Shown here in pieces: positions 1-11,787 of a stretch of DNA of 64,000 nucleotides. The notes beneath the pieces were generated by a model. It was not told the DNA's origin. It did not search any database and saw nothing but the letters and a program-made list of their open reading frames with translations. Both the position numbers and the translations under genes were made by a program. Each line of letters opens with the position of its first letter. Positions within the stretch are counted from its first letter, which is position 1. Source of the stretch: Cystobasidium ongulense (Eukaryota > Basidiomycota > Cystobasidiomycetes > Cystobasidiales > Cystobasidiaceae); assembly GCA_022835595.1 (NCBI GenBank), contig BQUP01000008.1, positions 868,001-932,000 of the forward strand, read 5' to 3'.

Positions 1-2445
1 GCGCAAGAGTGGCTTGAGTTTTAGCTAGATGCTGCTTTACGAATGTATCTGCCAGCGTTAAGAACTGATTGATTCTATAACTATTCTGGGCAAGTGATGA
101 TGCTTGATGTCTAATTTCATCGAAATCAATAGGATATTCATTCTGGACAATAACGACATTCGGGTCTTGGTCTTTGTCTGTTTCAGTTGCCACTGCTGAT
201 TTCCGTCGTGTAGCTACGGTAGACGGTTTCGGTTGTATCAGCTTCCTGGCATAAGCTAGCATATCTGGCCTGTCCTTGAAGCGAGGTAGAGGTAGTGACC
301 AATTGGGCTGCAGGAGATCGGGAATATCCGATATTGATGTCGAAGCAGAGGTAGAAGCAGGTAATGGAGGTAATGGAGTCATAAGCTTTGTAATACGTTC
401 TGTCATGGTCTTGTATTGATTAATTCGTGCATTGCGAGCTTTGTCTTCTTCCTGTAATCGATGTATCCAAGCTTGACAGGACTCAAGTTTTGCTTGATTA
501 GCTTCATTTTGTGGATTAGGGGGGAGATTCTTCGTTGACATATCCTACGGAAATGACCAGAGATTAGTCAAATACTTTTGTCAAAGACATGTTGTCAAGT
601 AAGAGAAGCGTGGAGACATGCACTTACTTCTGGCGGATCGGCAGCTTGCCAACTCAGATCTATCCGTTTCTCCACGAGGTCCGCGATCAGACTATCCATC
701 ACTGCGCTTACCGCAGCTCGAACATCAGTAGGAGCTGCACGCGATTGCGCTTCACTTGCTTCTTTCAGTCTATGTGCTGACCAAGTAACCAGCGTACGAA
801 ACCGAACGGCAGGTGGATCATCTGCTTTAATGTGCTTGTATAGCGTTTCTGACGGTAATGAAGGATGCGGTAAAGCTATTTCGCAAGCAAAAGAAGTCAG
901 TCGAGTGGCGTGGGAATAGTCAATTAAAAGGCAAACAGTTGCCCGCACCTTCTAAACCGTTGCCAATACTGCTACCTCTTCGCCCGCGCATATCGCCTGA
1001 AGATCTGCGCGCAGAACCTGGCGTCCCTGGAGGAAGACCATGCCCAAAACCAGCCCTCATGGCTAGGTTTCGCTGTATAGCAGGCGTTTCCTGCGTGTTA
1101 ATAGGGACATTTGTTGACGATGATGGTCGACCAGGTGTTCCCGGGTCGGGAGGTTGCAAAGGCTGTGAATCTTCCAGATCCTCTCTACTCAATTCTGCTA
1201 TTCTACCCTTCTTGGGCTTACTTGCCGACACAAGCTTCGGTGGCTGACTTGATTTCGACCGTTGTGATGCCGAGTCTATAGCTATGTCTTGCCCTTCTGC
1301 TGTACTTTCGTCTGCTTTCCGCTTGCCTTTGCGATCTATCACACTTTCCGCAATTGTCGTGGTAGTCGGGACGCCTCGTTTTGTCGAAAGTGCGTTGTTC
1401 GGTCTCTTATGACGAGCTTCTTGAATACCTTGCAGTAGATCTACTGATGCAGGTTTTTGCGAGTTTGATTTCTTTGTAGTAGCAGGTTTACTCTTGCCAG
1501 TCCTGCTACCCTCGCTGCCTTGCTGACTTGCCGAAGCTATGCGCTCCGGAGCTGTCGAGCGCGGAGACGCTATTTGTGAGGTCGGTTGTGATTCCACTGT
1601 CTTTGACGTGGAAGGAGCCGAGGCCGAGGGAACCTGGTCGACTCGCGTGAATGCGAAGTCGTCAGAATCGTCGGATTGATCTGAAGCTGGTGGTGACGGC
1701 GCTCTCTGGAGAAGTAGGATGAAGGAAAGGGAAATCAAATAGTCAGTCACTTTGTTTGCTTCTGGGTTAGCTGCATTGCCCTATCAATCATGGTGCTCAC
1801 TCGATGCTTCGGCTGTGATGGCTCGCCACTAGCACTTTTCAGCTTCTTTGACTTGAAGGTTGGACTCTGGCCCTCTTTTGTTGCCTTCTTCTGACTTGTC
1901 GACCCCGTTCTTCTGCTGGCGGTATCTGAGTCTGTCTCCGGCGGTGTAGGGTGAGTGTTATCGATTGTGCTCCGGGCATTACTGCTAGACGGTGCTTTAC
2001 GCTTGCTTGGGACCGAGGTCTGTGATTTGCTTGACACGATTGAATCTCCTTTCGATTGTGACTGTCCATTACGTGTAACTTTGATCCTCGACGTCCCTGC
2101 TGCTGTATGTTGCGGTTCGAGACCTTCACCTGACAGACGCGTCGAGCGACGAGGGCTCGAGTTCGAGGCGGATAGCTCTATCGAAGCCGACGACTTCTGC
2201 GTCCTCGAACTTGCTTTTGTTGACGTGCTAGAGCTGCCAATGCGGTGTGCTTGTCGGTCTCTCAAGCTGTTGCTCCCCTCCTCGTGATCTGGCGGACCTT
2301 CGCCATCTTCGTCGCTGGAACCCTGCAAGAGCGCAGGATCCGTAGCTATCGACTTGCGCGTGGGCTTTACATGCACTGACTTCTTGTTTGAGACGCTTGT
2401 CGCATGTCCTGCTGTTGCTGCTGACCTGCTTGAAGCAGGTGGCAT
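1..2445 (-). CDS. MIS13: Kinetochore protein Mis13/Dsn1 (MIS12 complex), 3' end cut by window edge
   Basis: This looks like the Mis13/Dsn1 subunit of the MIS12/MIND complex, which links inner-kinetochore chromatin to the Ndc80 complex. The N-terminal ~400 residues are Ser/Thr/Lys-rich and look disordered. The family signature follows: RGRRGSSIGNGLE joined across an intron (about 876-948) to ALPHPSLPSETLYKHI, then a helical stretch with VRFRTLVTWSAHRL. Introns also fit near 1711-1745 and 545-623. The last visible exon starts about 544 (DMSTKNLPPNPQ) and stays open to base 1, with a predicted helix (FDEIRHQASSLAQNSYRINQF). The start at 2445 is the first in-frame ATG (MPPASSRS). The stop codon lies outside the window. 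The family call rests on the RGRRGSSIGNG and YKHI blocks and is fairly sure; exon 1/2 splicing is less sure. Confidence 0.85.
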
Positions 2446-3072
2446 GTCCAAATACCTGCCCGCCTGGGCAGGCGCGAGTCTGAGCAGCTTGAAAGTATGA
2501 CTGGCTGAGCGCTCTCAGAAAGCTTGAGCGCCCGTGTATGTAATCACAGTGCCCTCAGTCCTCCCCCGTGCTGCTGCTTCCACCTTGCGTTTCCTGATGA
2601 TTGCTTTGTCGATTGTGTCGATTGGAACAGAGAAGCGGGCGGGCAATTCAAAACAAACCGAGCTTCTTCACGAGATAATCCATTCCACGAAGACTGAAGA
2701 ACAGGACAAGGCAGAAGAGATGCAGACTGAGTGTAGTACATGGCACAGCATCCTAGCTACTTGTTTTCGCTGCATTTCAGATCACACTTCCAGCCGAGCC
2801 TTCTACCGCTGGCAGCCTCCAAGAGGACTTCGAAAGCCCAGTAACTGTAAGGAATCTTAATCCGTGTGTATTTACTAATTTTACATGCGCTTGGTGTGCG
2901 GTTGGAGGTACAGAGATATTGTGGTACATGGCGTATCGACGTGAAACTCATATGGATAAAGAGAATGTAACGTGTAGAAACATACTACCGTACCTGAAGG
3001 GCCGACACTTCGCCTACTCCTGACTGCCCAATTTCTTGTTGGTTTAAACTTCTTGTTGGTTACATGGCTTGA
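2446..3072. other. Intergenic, no gene seen
   Basis: About 630 bp between the Mis13 start and the G-alpha stop, both on the minus strand. It should hold the 3' UTR of the G-alpha gene and the promoter of Mis13. The short open frames here have no recognisable motifs. Confidence 0.5.
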
Positions 3073-4673
3073 TTAAAAAGTGATGGAAGCAAGATTCCGT
3101 TGAAGAATCGAATCTTGTATTGTGACCATGACAACCCGAAGGAGGTTAGTATCGATAGCTGTTGTGTAAGCGCAGTACACTTCCTTTTGTTTGTTGCGAT
3201 TCGTGGCAAGGAACTTCTTCTTGAAAAAGGCCTTCGCGGCGTTGGCATCTTCGTTAGCTCCTGCGTACTCTGTGCAATACCCGACTCAGCGCCCAATTTC
3301 GTTTTAAATACCACAGACACTAACCTGGCCAGTAATTACACAATGGACTCCTAAACAATTTCTTGACGAATATATCGACTTTGTTCAAGAACCTGCCATA
3401 CGGTATTAGCCTACTCTGTACTTCTACAGGTTGACGTATGATGAGCCCTGGCCAGGACCTACAAGATCATGGACGATTTGGTGAACCAGCTCGAATTGCA
3501 AATGGATTCAAACAGCATCAAAGCTTCCCGCATTTGGTTCTTGCATTGTGGAATCACCTGAGCCCGACTCTATACCTCCTGGCAATACAACAGCGACTCA
3601 CTGAATCACGGTCTTCAATCAGACTCTGATCGTAGCCCGATAGTGCAACCAAGAAGAGCACGGCAGTGACATTCTGTAGTCGTGGTCAGAGACTGGGCGC
3701 TGTACTTGACTGGGGACCTGGGATCGAACACCTAACTTACTTCGAAACAATGAATCCATTTCCGTCTTTCGCTGCGTTGACCACCCACGTCAAACATTCG
3801 ATACGTCATTTGATTCTGGATAAAGACAGTTTCCGTGATGCCTGTGGTCTTGCCTCGAACTCGGAATATCTGCGAGGTATAAGTCAGCTAGACATTCAAA
3901 CAAGGAAGTCACTCGAACACGCACATCATCAAGCGAGGGCTGATATGCAGGATCGAAGAATCTCCCGAGATCTTTATAGAAGCTGTAGGCGATAGCAAGT
4001 GATCAGCTATCTTCTTCCCCAATACGTCGCTGCCAGACGAACTATGAAAGACTGTCTGGCAGGATGATCTCGTTGGTCCTGTTGATAATGTTTTGCAAGC
4101 TCTCGTCTTGCCATAGACATCGCATTGGTTCTTCGTACTCTGAAGGAAACGCTTGGCCGTCGCAAAGCATTGGAACCTCTTCAAAGAAGTTGAGATAGGC
4201 CTAGCAAAAGTGAGAGGCCATCAGCATAGCGTTTAGACAAAGGTGCGGTTTTTGGTAGACGTACCCGATTATTTGGATCAGCCAGCTTCAATTCAAGCTC
4301 CTGCATACCTTCAAGTAATAAGCGCATGGCTTCCCAGAGATTCATAAAGACTTGTTGTCGATAACTTTCGGTTTCGTCTTCGGTAAAGCCAATATCGTGA
4401 ATGACTTTCATTTGCTGTAAAAGGTGGAGCAAGACCGAATATCAGTCAGGGTGGGCCTGTCCACCTAACGGAGCTTTTACGTATAATGCTTACCTTGAGA
4501 ATTGTCGTCTTGCCAGATTCTCCTGCTCCTAGCAGAAGAATTTTTATCTGACTCGCTAATCTACGTTCATGATCACGAAGCTCTTTATCTAACGCCTTGC
4601 TGCGCCTGGATATCTCCGCCGTCTCTGTATCGATCCTCATCCGGTTCTCTTCGGCTGAGCCGCAGTTACCCAT
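3073..4673 (-). CDS. Heterotrimeric G-protein alpha subunit
   Basis: A G-alpha GTPase that couples receptors (pheromone or nutrient) to downstream effectors at the plasma membrane. The N-terminus MGNCGSAEE carries the myristoylation Gly2 and palmitoylation Cys4. All GTPase motifs can be assembled from nine exons: P-loop GAGESGKT, switch [11 protein letters not shown] with the catalytic Arg, switch [19 protein letters not shown] with the catalytic Gln, the NKVD guanine-specificity motif, and a TTAID box near the C-terminal tail [23 protein letters not shown]. One splice (about 4010-4070) removes an apparent stop by joining SLSY to [11 protein letters not shown]. The last four residues lack the Cys that pertussis toxin modifies in Gi types. 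Its subclass among fungal Gpa proteins is not decided. No required residue is missing, so it should be active. Confidence 0.93.
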
Positions 4674-6626
4674 GATGGCATGAGGAATCGGCTATCGCCA
4701 ACAGGTTCCTCGGAGGTTGACCTTTGGGTTTCAGATGCTTTTCTACCAATACGGTGGAGCTATCAGAGACTCTAGCCGTTCGTTTAAGATCTGCACCCAG
4801 CTGCGGCCTCTGTAGCGAGCAGTAGTATGTACTGCTTTGTAGACTGGCCTGGCGGTGACACGCCGGCAGGCACTTCGATGTCGTTTGCTTCGGACTGCAC
4901 AAGTAGCAGGTCTCAGAGTACCGGTGACTTCTTCTTGACGGTGTTCGGCGCTTCTGAGATGTCTAACGTATACGGTACTCTGGTTCCAAGCCTTCTGATC
5001 CTACGCTTGCGTTACAATCTTGCTGTGCATGAAAATGCGAAGTCTGCACCTCAAGCCGTGCCCGTTATCCGTGATTTGAATACTGGACGGTTGAAGCGAA
5101 GAGGTTCAGGGTGAGAGGTCAAGCTTGAGATCTCTAGGCTGCAGCTAGACCCTAAGTAAGCGCTGAACTTTTCAACCATAGGCGAGTGGTATGGGTGGCA
5201 TTGCACAAAAAAGGGCCGAGCAGTAGCAGTCCACAATTGTTTGATCCCCCGAGACTTTTCGTCACTCCACCTGTTGTTGCATGCTGTCCATCTTCCACGA
5301 GAGCATCGTGAATTCAATAAGGTCGATGAAAAGCTTAATTAGTCTATCAATCTCCGATTCGGCCGATAAATGCCGTACTTCCCTCTTATAATTACCTAGA
5401 CAATCAGCCTGCTACGGTACGTCGACGGCCGCATTTCGCTGCGTCTTTGGACGAACACGGTAGAGGTATGTCAGCAATAGGGACTCCTGCTACCATAAGT
5501 CAGATTCTGACTTATGAGCCCCTTCTAGCAGACGAATCGATTCAACGGTTCCAGTAATCGTCAGCCTTGTAAATCTAATCTTCCACAGTGACATTTAGCA
5601 GCATGTGCCGGGAGAGAGATCTAAGAGAGTCCAATTGTGAGGTGTAATTGATCCGTGGGTGTTGCCTTAGCAGCTGTCTGTATATTCGTAGGCTTGTGAG
5701 TCTCCTAGTCACTAGTGACAGAATGTAGGATGGACGATGTCACGTGTGACAATGACCGGCAATGCTATGGGCTGTGTCGCCTAGCAGATCCAAAGCGGGA
5801 CAGCTTGACTGACAGCGGGTCAACTTGAAAATGAACAAAAGCATTTGTTCAGCGAGCGGCGTATGCGTACACCGGGATCGGTATCTACGCAATCGAGGCT
5901 CACTATACGAAAGCATTTGTCATTCGCCTTTGCTGCTGTGATAGAGCTAACAAGCCGCCTTTGTATGTTGTTGTTGAAACAACGTTGATCTTGGACTTAG
6001 ATGTCTTGTCGAGTTTTGGTGAGACCTAGTAGTATCTGCGCCACCTTTTTTCTTGAAAATCGCGCGACAGCTGCTCGCGTTCAAATCCAAGACAAGATCG
6101 ACATTACGCATGCACGCCTACTATAATCTGCTTGGCAGCATGTCACCTTCAATATGCAAGTCTTTGATCTGTCACATGTAGATTGATATCTGAGTTGCGG
6201 CGAACTGCCCATTACAGTGGAGCCAACGCGGCTAGCTAATGATATCGGGGGTTTGTCGAAAGACAGTAACATAAGGACCCGGTCTATTATGAAAACAATG
6301 TAATCTGAAATGAAGAGTACAAAAAGTGCAGAGTTACCACCTAATCGATGTCCGTATATATGTTGCACCGAACAGGCTGTTGCTAAAGGAGGACTAAATT
6401 CATTGGAACCGTGAAAAGTTTTGTTTGACAAGGACAAGGCGCTTTGCGTGTCATACTTGCTGAGAAGAGATAAAAAAGAATAAATAATGATACTAAATGA
6501 TTTAAAAGTCCTGCCAATGTCCGTTAGGTTTCTACGAAGAAACTAGGTAGTTTGTTGCGATTTTGCTCGAGTCTTTTGCTAAGAGGGCATCAAGGGAATT
6601 GCATATCCTGTAAGTCTCTGCTGAAT
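4674..6626. other. Long intergenic region upstream of the G-alpha gene
   Basis: Nearly 2 kb with no convincing gene. It lies between the 5' ends of the G-alpha gene and the 3' end of the lipase-like gene, both on the minus strand, so it probably holds the G-alpha 5' UTR and promoter. Several short open frames occur but none has a motif or credible splice partners. A cluster of inverted repeats at 5494-5750 is listed separately. Confidence 0.5.
5494..5750. promoter_or_regulatory. Cluster of palindromes upstream of the G-alpha gene
   Basis: A perfect inverted repeat lies at 5494-5516: 11-bp arms (CATAAGTCAGA and its complement) around a single T. A 12-bp perfect palindrome, GTCACTAGTGAC, lies at 5708-5719. 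The related GTCACGTGTGAC, which contains a CACGTG E-box core, lies at 5739-5750. A shared GTCAC/GTGAC half-site suggests dimeric transcription-factor binding. The sites sit 0.8-1.1 kb upstream of the G-alpha start. Function is inferred only from symmetry. Confidence 0.35.
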
Positions 6627-8342
6627 CTAATCCCTGTAAGAGGAAGTACTAGGGGGATATCTGTAAGATCTCTCGGCAGAGGGAGGAGAAGGACGAGGTC
6701 GTGTAGAGCTGCTCGTAGGTGCGTCGTATTCGTAAGAATTGTAGTCGTTTCTGGAAGAAGAGGAGCCACCGCTTCTGTATCGGGAAGATGAAGAGCTCGA
6801 GTAACCACCCCTGCCACCGCCACTGCCGCCGTTCTGGCCGCCGCGGCTGGTTGGAGCGGCGTAAGCGGAGGTGGTTCTCCATGTATCGTCATCATCGACT
6901 TGAGCGCCATGGCTGTCGATGAAGTCCTGAATGAGGACAGGGAGTGGTTGGGCAGTACCGCCGCACTGACCGACGTTGGACCAGTAGAAGTAGTGATCCT
7001 GTTCAGCTGTGGTGTCGTATTGTTGGGTTTCAGCACCTGGCAAGCAAGGTGTCTGATCTTCGTCGTGCCAGCAGATCTTCATGTTGGGGTTGCCAGTGGA
7101 AGAGTTGCGTCCCCAGTACAAGAAACTTGTTCCAGCGTGGGCGTAGTCAGGTCCGGCAGGAATGAATTCAGAGTATTGGTCATCGGCGAAAACACCTCGC
7201 TCGCCGGCTTCACCGTTGAAGCGCTGGTTGTACCAGTCAGCTCCGTCCTGATTGAAGACACGGGGCGAGCCGTATGCGTGCGAGTACCAGCAGTGACCCT
7301 GAACGTTCAAGTCGACCGAGGCAATTTGCGAAAGCATACCTCCCTGAAGAATCATCAAAAGCGGGTCAGCAAGAGCTGCCCGCATAATGGGCGCAAGTTG
7401 TCCAAACTTACGAAGCCGTGTCCTGCGATGGAGAAGACGAGTCCCTGGTTGTAGTATGCGCCCAAAATGTCTGCCCAATCGTTGGTTTCTTCCTTGGCCT
7501 CATTGTAAGCTTGTGCAGCTTGCGCGTTGACTGTGCAAGTATCGCAAGCGCTAGAGAGGTTCAAAGCCGCCCAGGTGACCGTCTCGTCGGACAGATTTTG
7601 TTCGATATCATAATTGCCTGTGAAGATGATCAGGGCTTTGTTCATTTCCTGAAGATATGCATGACGTTTTAGCTAAATGAATTGAACACAAACAGCTTCA
7701 AGGATGACTTACAGGAACAATAGCGGTGAAGCCTTGAGCTCCGGATGGGGTAGGTCCGAATGTCGAGATTACTTCCCAAGGTGTGCGGTTGGAAGCCGGG
7801 AAGTTGCTTCGCATGGCTGCTTCGGTGAAAGTCTGCTCGGGACATAGTGTCTGTTGAAGGATAGAATACTGTTAAATGGAATAGGCCAGCAGATAAGCAG
7901 AAGGCACCCACATTGTAGTCCCCATAACTGTAGGCGGTAATTAACGACATGATCGGAGACATTAGTGAAGGGAAGAACAGGTGTGTCAGAAAGCTGCTTG
8001 GCAGACAAGCGGTGCAAATTTGCTGAGACTCACGAAGCCATGGATAGGAGACCACTGTAGATGGGAGAGAAGAAACCTATAGTCAGTATTGATGCACTCT
8101 GCTTGCACGTTCTTGCTATGATGGTCGATGGTGATTGTACGCCGATCGACATTCATGATGAAGCTCACTGATATCTGTGGGAGACAAAAGCATTAGCGGG
8201 ACACGAGAAGCTTGCAGCTGATGCAGGCCTACCTGTTGTGCCAGTATGCATCTGGTGTCATGTAGCGAGAGCTGTCATTGTACTGGGCTTGGACGCCGAT
8301 AGCGACGCTGGCGAGAAGGACGGCGCTGCGGATGAGCGTCAT
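6627..8342 (-). CDS. Secreted class 3 lipase-like protein lacking the catalytic serine
   Basis: The product starts with a clear signal peptide (MTLIRSAVLLASVAIGVQAQ) followed by an alpha/beta-hydrolase of the fungal class 3 lipase type. Conserved parts are TVTWAALNL, AYGSPRVFNQDGADWYNQRF and the C-terminal block GPDYAHAGTSFLYWG with the likely catalytic His. The nucleophile elbow is split by an intron (donor GTAAGT near 7412, acceptor near 7345). When joined it reads GHGFGG instead of the usual GHSLGG, so Gly (codon 7415-7417) replaces Ser. The C-terminus adds a Ser/Gly/Arg/Tyr-rich tail of about 70 residues. At least five introns are needed. Either start at 8342 or one 42 codons upstream is open; the former gives the cleaner signal peptide. 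It may be a non-catalytic secreted or wall protein, or use another nucleophile. Confidence 0.78.
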
Positions 8343-10058
8343 TGCTGCTGGATGAAAGAAAGGCGATGCGATGCGAAGGAAGACGACGACGAGTGGAGGA
8401 TGGAAGAGAAAGAGAAAGAGGAACGCGGATGACCAGTTGATGAGAAGGCAAAGAGCTGCTGCGTCCAACGGCTGCTTGCTGGCTCTTTGTCTGTCTGTCC
8501 CAGTTGGGAAAGCTCAATCACTGTGAAAAAGAGTTCAACTTTGGCCAAGCTTGATCTGATCTGATCTGACGCACAACTCACGGCGGGAGATCCTGGAATT
8601 AATGTTCAACAAGTACCCGGCAAGGCTGGGGAACCTCAAGAATAGGAGTAGAAGCACCGTATCAGGAAAGATTGATTATCGCTTCCCAGCTTGTGCACAT
8701 GGCATGCAACTGGACAGACACACTCACCGATTGACCTTTTCCACCACGACGATCTTTGTACGTCTGCGCTTTCTACACCCTACCCAGGCTGGTTACTTGC
8801 GGGCTTGCAGATTATTCACCGTATTCGTGGTACTCGTTTCTCGCTGCAGGCTTACGTTCTTTATCTCAAATTTAGAGCCCGAAGCAGTTCAAAGACAGTC
8901 TTCTGGATAGGAGCAGTGCGGAGGCGCTATAAAGCGGGCACCCAACCAACTACTAGAAAGTTAGACAGAGCAAACGTGATCTCCTTAGCAGAGCAACGTT
9001 GACGAGTTAATCTTTTTTCTTCTTTTCAATATGTATGCATTTTCCTATGCATGTCGATGCGTTTGTCAGGCCTCCTGTGCTTCTTCTAATGTTGGCCTGC
9101 GTAGGCCCCGCGCTTGCTGATAGTGGCTGATGTGCGCCCTCCTCTCCACAAGGCTGTCCAAATCCGTGCTGTACAGCTTTTACAAAAAGAGTGCGGACGG
9201 CGGGGAGATCACTTGGCAAGCTTAAGGGAGTACGAAGAAATCATGAGCGAATCGCATTATCAAAGACTCTAGCTTGTGCTGCTTCAGATGCGCTCATCGA
9301 TAGCAACCTCTTTGTGTATCAGAACTTGGGCAGGATGTATGTATATATATGCATTCATCTTCCTCCAAGACAAAGATAGGACAGGCAATTTGCGCGAGCG
9401 TTGATCGCTGTTTCCCGGAGATTCTATCGCGGCACGGCCGGCAATTGACGAATGCGATAATGTGCGGACTCGAATAATCCTGGCTGCGACAGTTACACCT
9501 TCTATTTGTTTGCTTTCCTTGCACTCGTCTCGATGAAGCAAGCTCGGCGAGATTACTGCATGTCATATCGTAAAGTTCCAAGCCATTTCAGCCGCATGAC
9601 GCGTCTCAGGGACAAGGAAGCAGCTGCGTCTGCTCTGCTGTTACCGTACTTGAAGAAATTGTCGACAAAAGATAGCCATTGACATCCACACCTAGCTGAA
9701 TATAGAGCTTCTCCACAAGAGACATAGCCGATAAAAGTCGCGGGTCAGGCGTGCTCCCGCATCCGAGCATGCCGACCTTCAGTCTCCCATGTCATCAGCA
9801 CGGGCAGGCAAAGAGCGGATGATCGACAGCGCTTGTACACAGTCCAAGTCGGACAAGCTCGGTGGGGAGCCGTACGACGCATCGAAACAGGTAGTGAGCT
9901 GTGAGCTGGAGGTAGGTGGTCGGTCTACCATCGTTGCTGCTCAGCAACTGTCTGTAGACCCAATTGACTGCCTCTCCCTCGTTCACAGTCTAACTAGAAG
10001 CATTTCAGCCACCAAAGGAGACACAGCGAAAACAGTAGGCAGCCGAGGGTCCAGAACC
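8343..10058. other. Intergenic region with one possible small gene
   Basis: About 1.7 kb between the start of the lipase-like gene and the first F-box-like copy. The 5' flank of the lipase-like gene contains overlapping GATCT repeats near 8553-8570. A TATAAA box at about 8927 is followed by a pyrimidine stretch (9011-9028) and a 29-codon Cys-rich frame at 9031-9120, which may splice to a frame ending at 9379. The frame of the F-box-like copy is open upstream to 9789, but homology to its sister begins only at 10059. Confidence 0.4.
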
Positions 10059-11129
10059 ATGTATACCACAGGATGGGGTTTCCGTACAAATTGGTTCTGC
10101 CTCGTCCAGGCTGCATTAGCTTGGAGGACGGTACGGCAATTCCGCCTCGCTCGTACAAGACTGGAAAAACAACGCGCAGATGGAACGAGACCTCTTACTC
10201 TGGCAGATTTACCTCAAGAGGTATTCAATATGATTGGAGAATACGTTACTATATCCGCATGTGCGGAAGTCATACAGCAAGAACCGTGGAATTTCGAAAC
10301 GAGCGATTGCTGCAGGAGAGCGTATGATGCCTTCTTCGACCGAGAGGAGTTGTGGATGGCTTTCGACGACTACACAGCCGCACTTGGAGAAGACAGTTTT
10401 CTGCGAGGCGACCTGAACACATTAGCTTTCAAAGCATTCGGAGAAACACCTGCATACGATGCGCTCATAGACCCCTGGATGATAGACCACGCTTTGGGAT
10501 GAACTGTGAAAATACAGATACACATCTCGAATTCTTTGACTACTTCAGTCTCAAGATCCCGCATGAAACGGCCCCTGCCTTTATGAGGTTGCTAGTGAGC
10601 CGTCTTATGATAAGCTTCTACGTTGAAATCAGGCTGATTGTACCAATTCCCGAAGAAAGCTTGCAAGCGTAGAACGTGACCTGCGAATTTTCGCCAATGA
10701 ACACAATCTTCAGGTCGTTCCCATCACATGTATGTATGCTCCTCAACATATTGCTGCACCTCCCAGTCTGAAAGGTTCTGAGTTGTGCAGATGGACCAGA
10801 AGAGGCAAACGAAGAACGAAAACACCAGCAAGAAGCAGCAATACTATCACAATTCTCAGTAAGCAAAGGATGGAATACACGCCCTACCAGAACTACCAGA
10901 CGACAGAAAGCTCCAGCCCCTGCACCCTCTGGATATCCCGGCTTTCTTCGACTTCCATGCTTGGATCTTGTCAAGTCACCGAAGAAGAAGGAAGGTAATA
11001 GCAAAGAAGAACAAGAGCTGGAAACATCCGAAGCTACAAGAAAGATAAAATGGATGGTGGTAAAATTGTCTTCGAAAAGCAAAATCGTACACAATCTGAT
11101 AAGCGAGACAGGTGACCATGCAGGCTAGG
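10059..11129 (+). pseudogene. F-box-like family, copy 1 (frameshifted)
   Basis: Begins MYTTGWGFRTNW and aligns with the copy at 11788 over its whole length. It has a short F-box-like segment, LADLPQEVFNMIGEYV (residues ~50-65), then an acidic region with no known domain. The first frame stops at 10502, but homology continues in another frame (MNCENTDTHLEFFDYF) and shifts again near 10665 (VERDLRIFANEHNLQ). After a probable intron, a third segment ends IKWMVVKLSSKSKIVHNLI and stops near 11129, matching the end of the sister gene. Neither shift is explained by a GT-AG intron, so the copy appears decayed by two single-base shifts unless the assembly has errors. F-box proteins recruit substrates to SCF ubiquitin ligases, but the assignment here is weak. 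No function is claimed. Confidence 0.5.
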
Positions 11130-11510
11130 AAGCATATTTCTTAAGGCTGCACCGGCTCTATCCAGTATGAGTATGGTGCGTCTGCACCTGCGGATTCGCG
11201 ACTTAGGCTTGTAGGGCCCTGTCGGCATGTAGATGTTTGAGCAGGTGGGAAGGAGAGTCCTCTTTTGACCGATTGTGAGGGATTCGCATTATAAACTGCT
11301 CCAGGGCTGTGCTGTCTGGGAGACTGTCGTCGATAGCATTTTTGCTGTGCTCGTATTGGTACTGCAATATCATTTTTTCCGAGGTTCCAAAATATGCAGC
11401 ATGCCCAACCAATTTGCACGCGTTCTGGATTCGACGGCAACTGCCACTGTGCTCGTTGGTCAGTGTCACAAGCCAGCTTGCCTAATGTCTGCCATCGCCG
11501 TGACAATCAA

Positions 11511-11626
11511 GTATGTATACAACAGGCTGAGGCCTTCGCACTGACTGAGACCATCTCGGCAAGGGGGCTTACATCTGGTGAGTCATACGACCGCTCAAGC
11601 TCGCTCGTATTCGACATGCAAAACAT
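11511..11626 (+). pseudogene. F-box-like family, 5' fragment
   Basis: About 115 bp closely resembling the first 115 bp of copy 2 (11788-11904), including the MYTTGWG start region and an almost unchanged end (CTCGTATTCGACATGCAAAA). After that point the sequence is unrelated. The reading frame is broken. It looks like a partial local duplication in direct orientation, about 280 bp upstream of copy 2. Confidence 0.6.
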
Positions 11627-11787
11627 ATTCCCGCCTCTGTGTCGAGAAAAGAATAGCCCACGCTTGAGACGGTGCACCGCAGTACTCAGCGACGCGCGGT
11701 GGCAAATGGCATGATCAGGTTCTCGCGCTCGCTTCCGAGCGCCATCAGGCAGCTTGCCTCTTGACTGCATCAGCGTCAAAGTCGAAC

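Noticed and set aside
3715-3740. A tRNA B-box-like string (GTTCGATCCC) on the minus strand
   Set aside because: It lies at an exon/intron boundary of the G-alpha gene, and no acceptor stem or anticodon arm can be formed with the exonic sequence next to it.
4010-4070. An apparent in-frame stop in the G-alpha gene suggesting a pseudogene
   Set aside because: A GT-AG intron here removes the stop and restores the conserved [13 protein letters not shown] join, so the gene looks whole.
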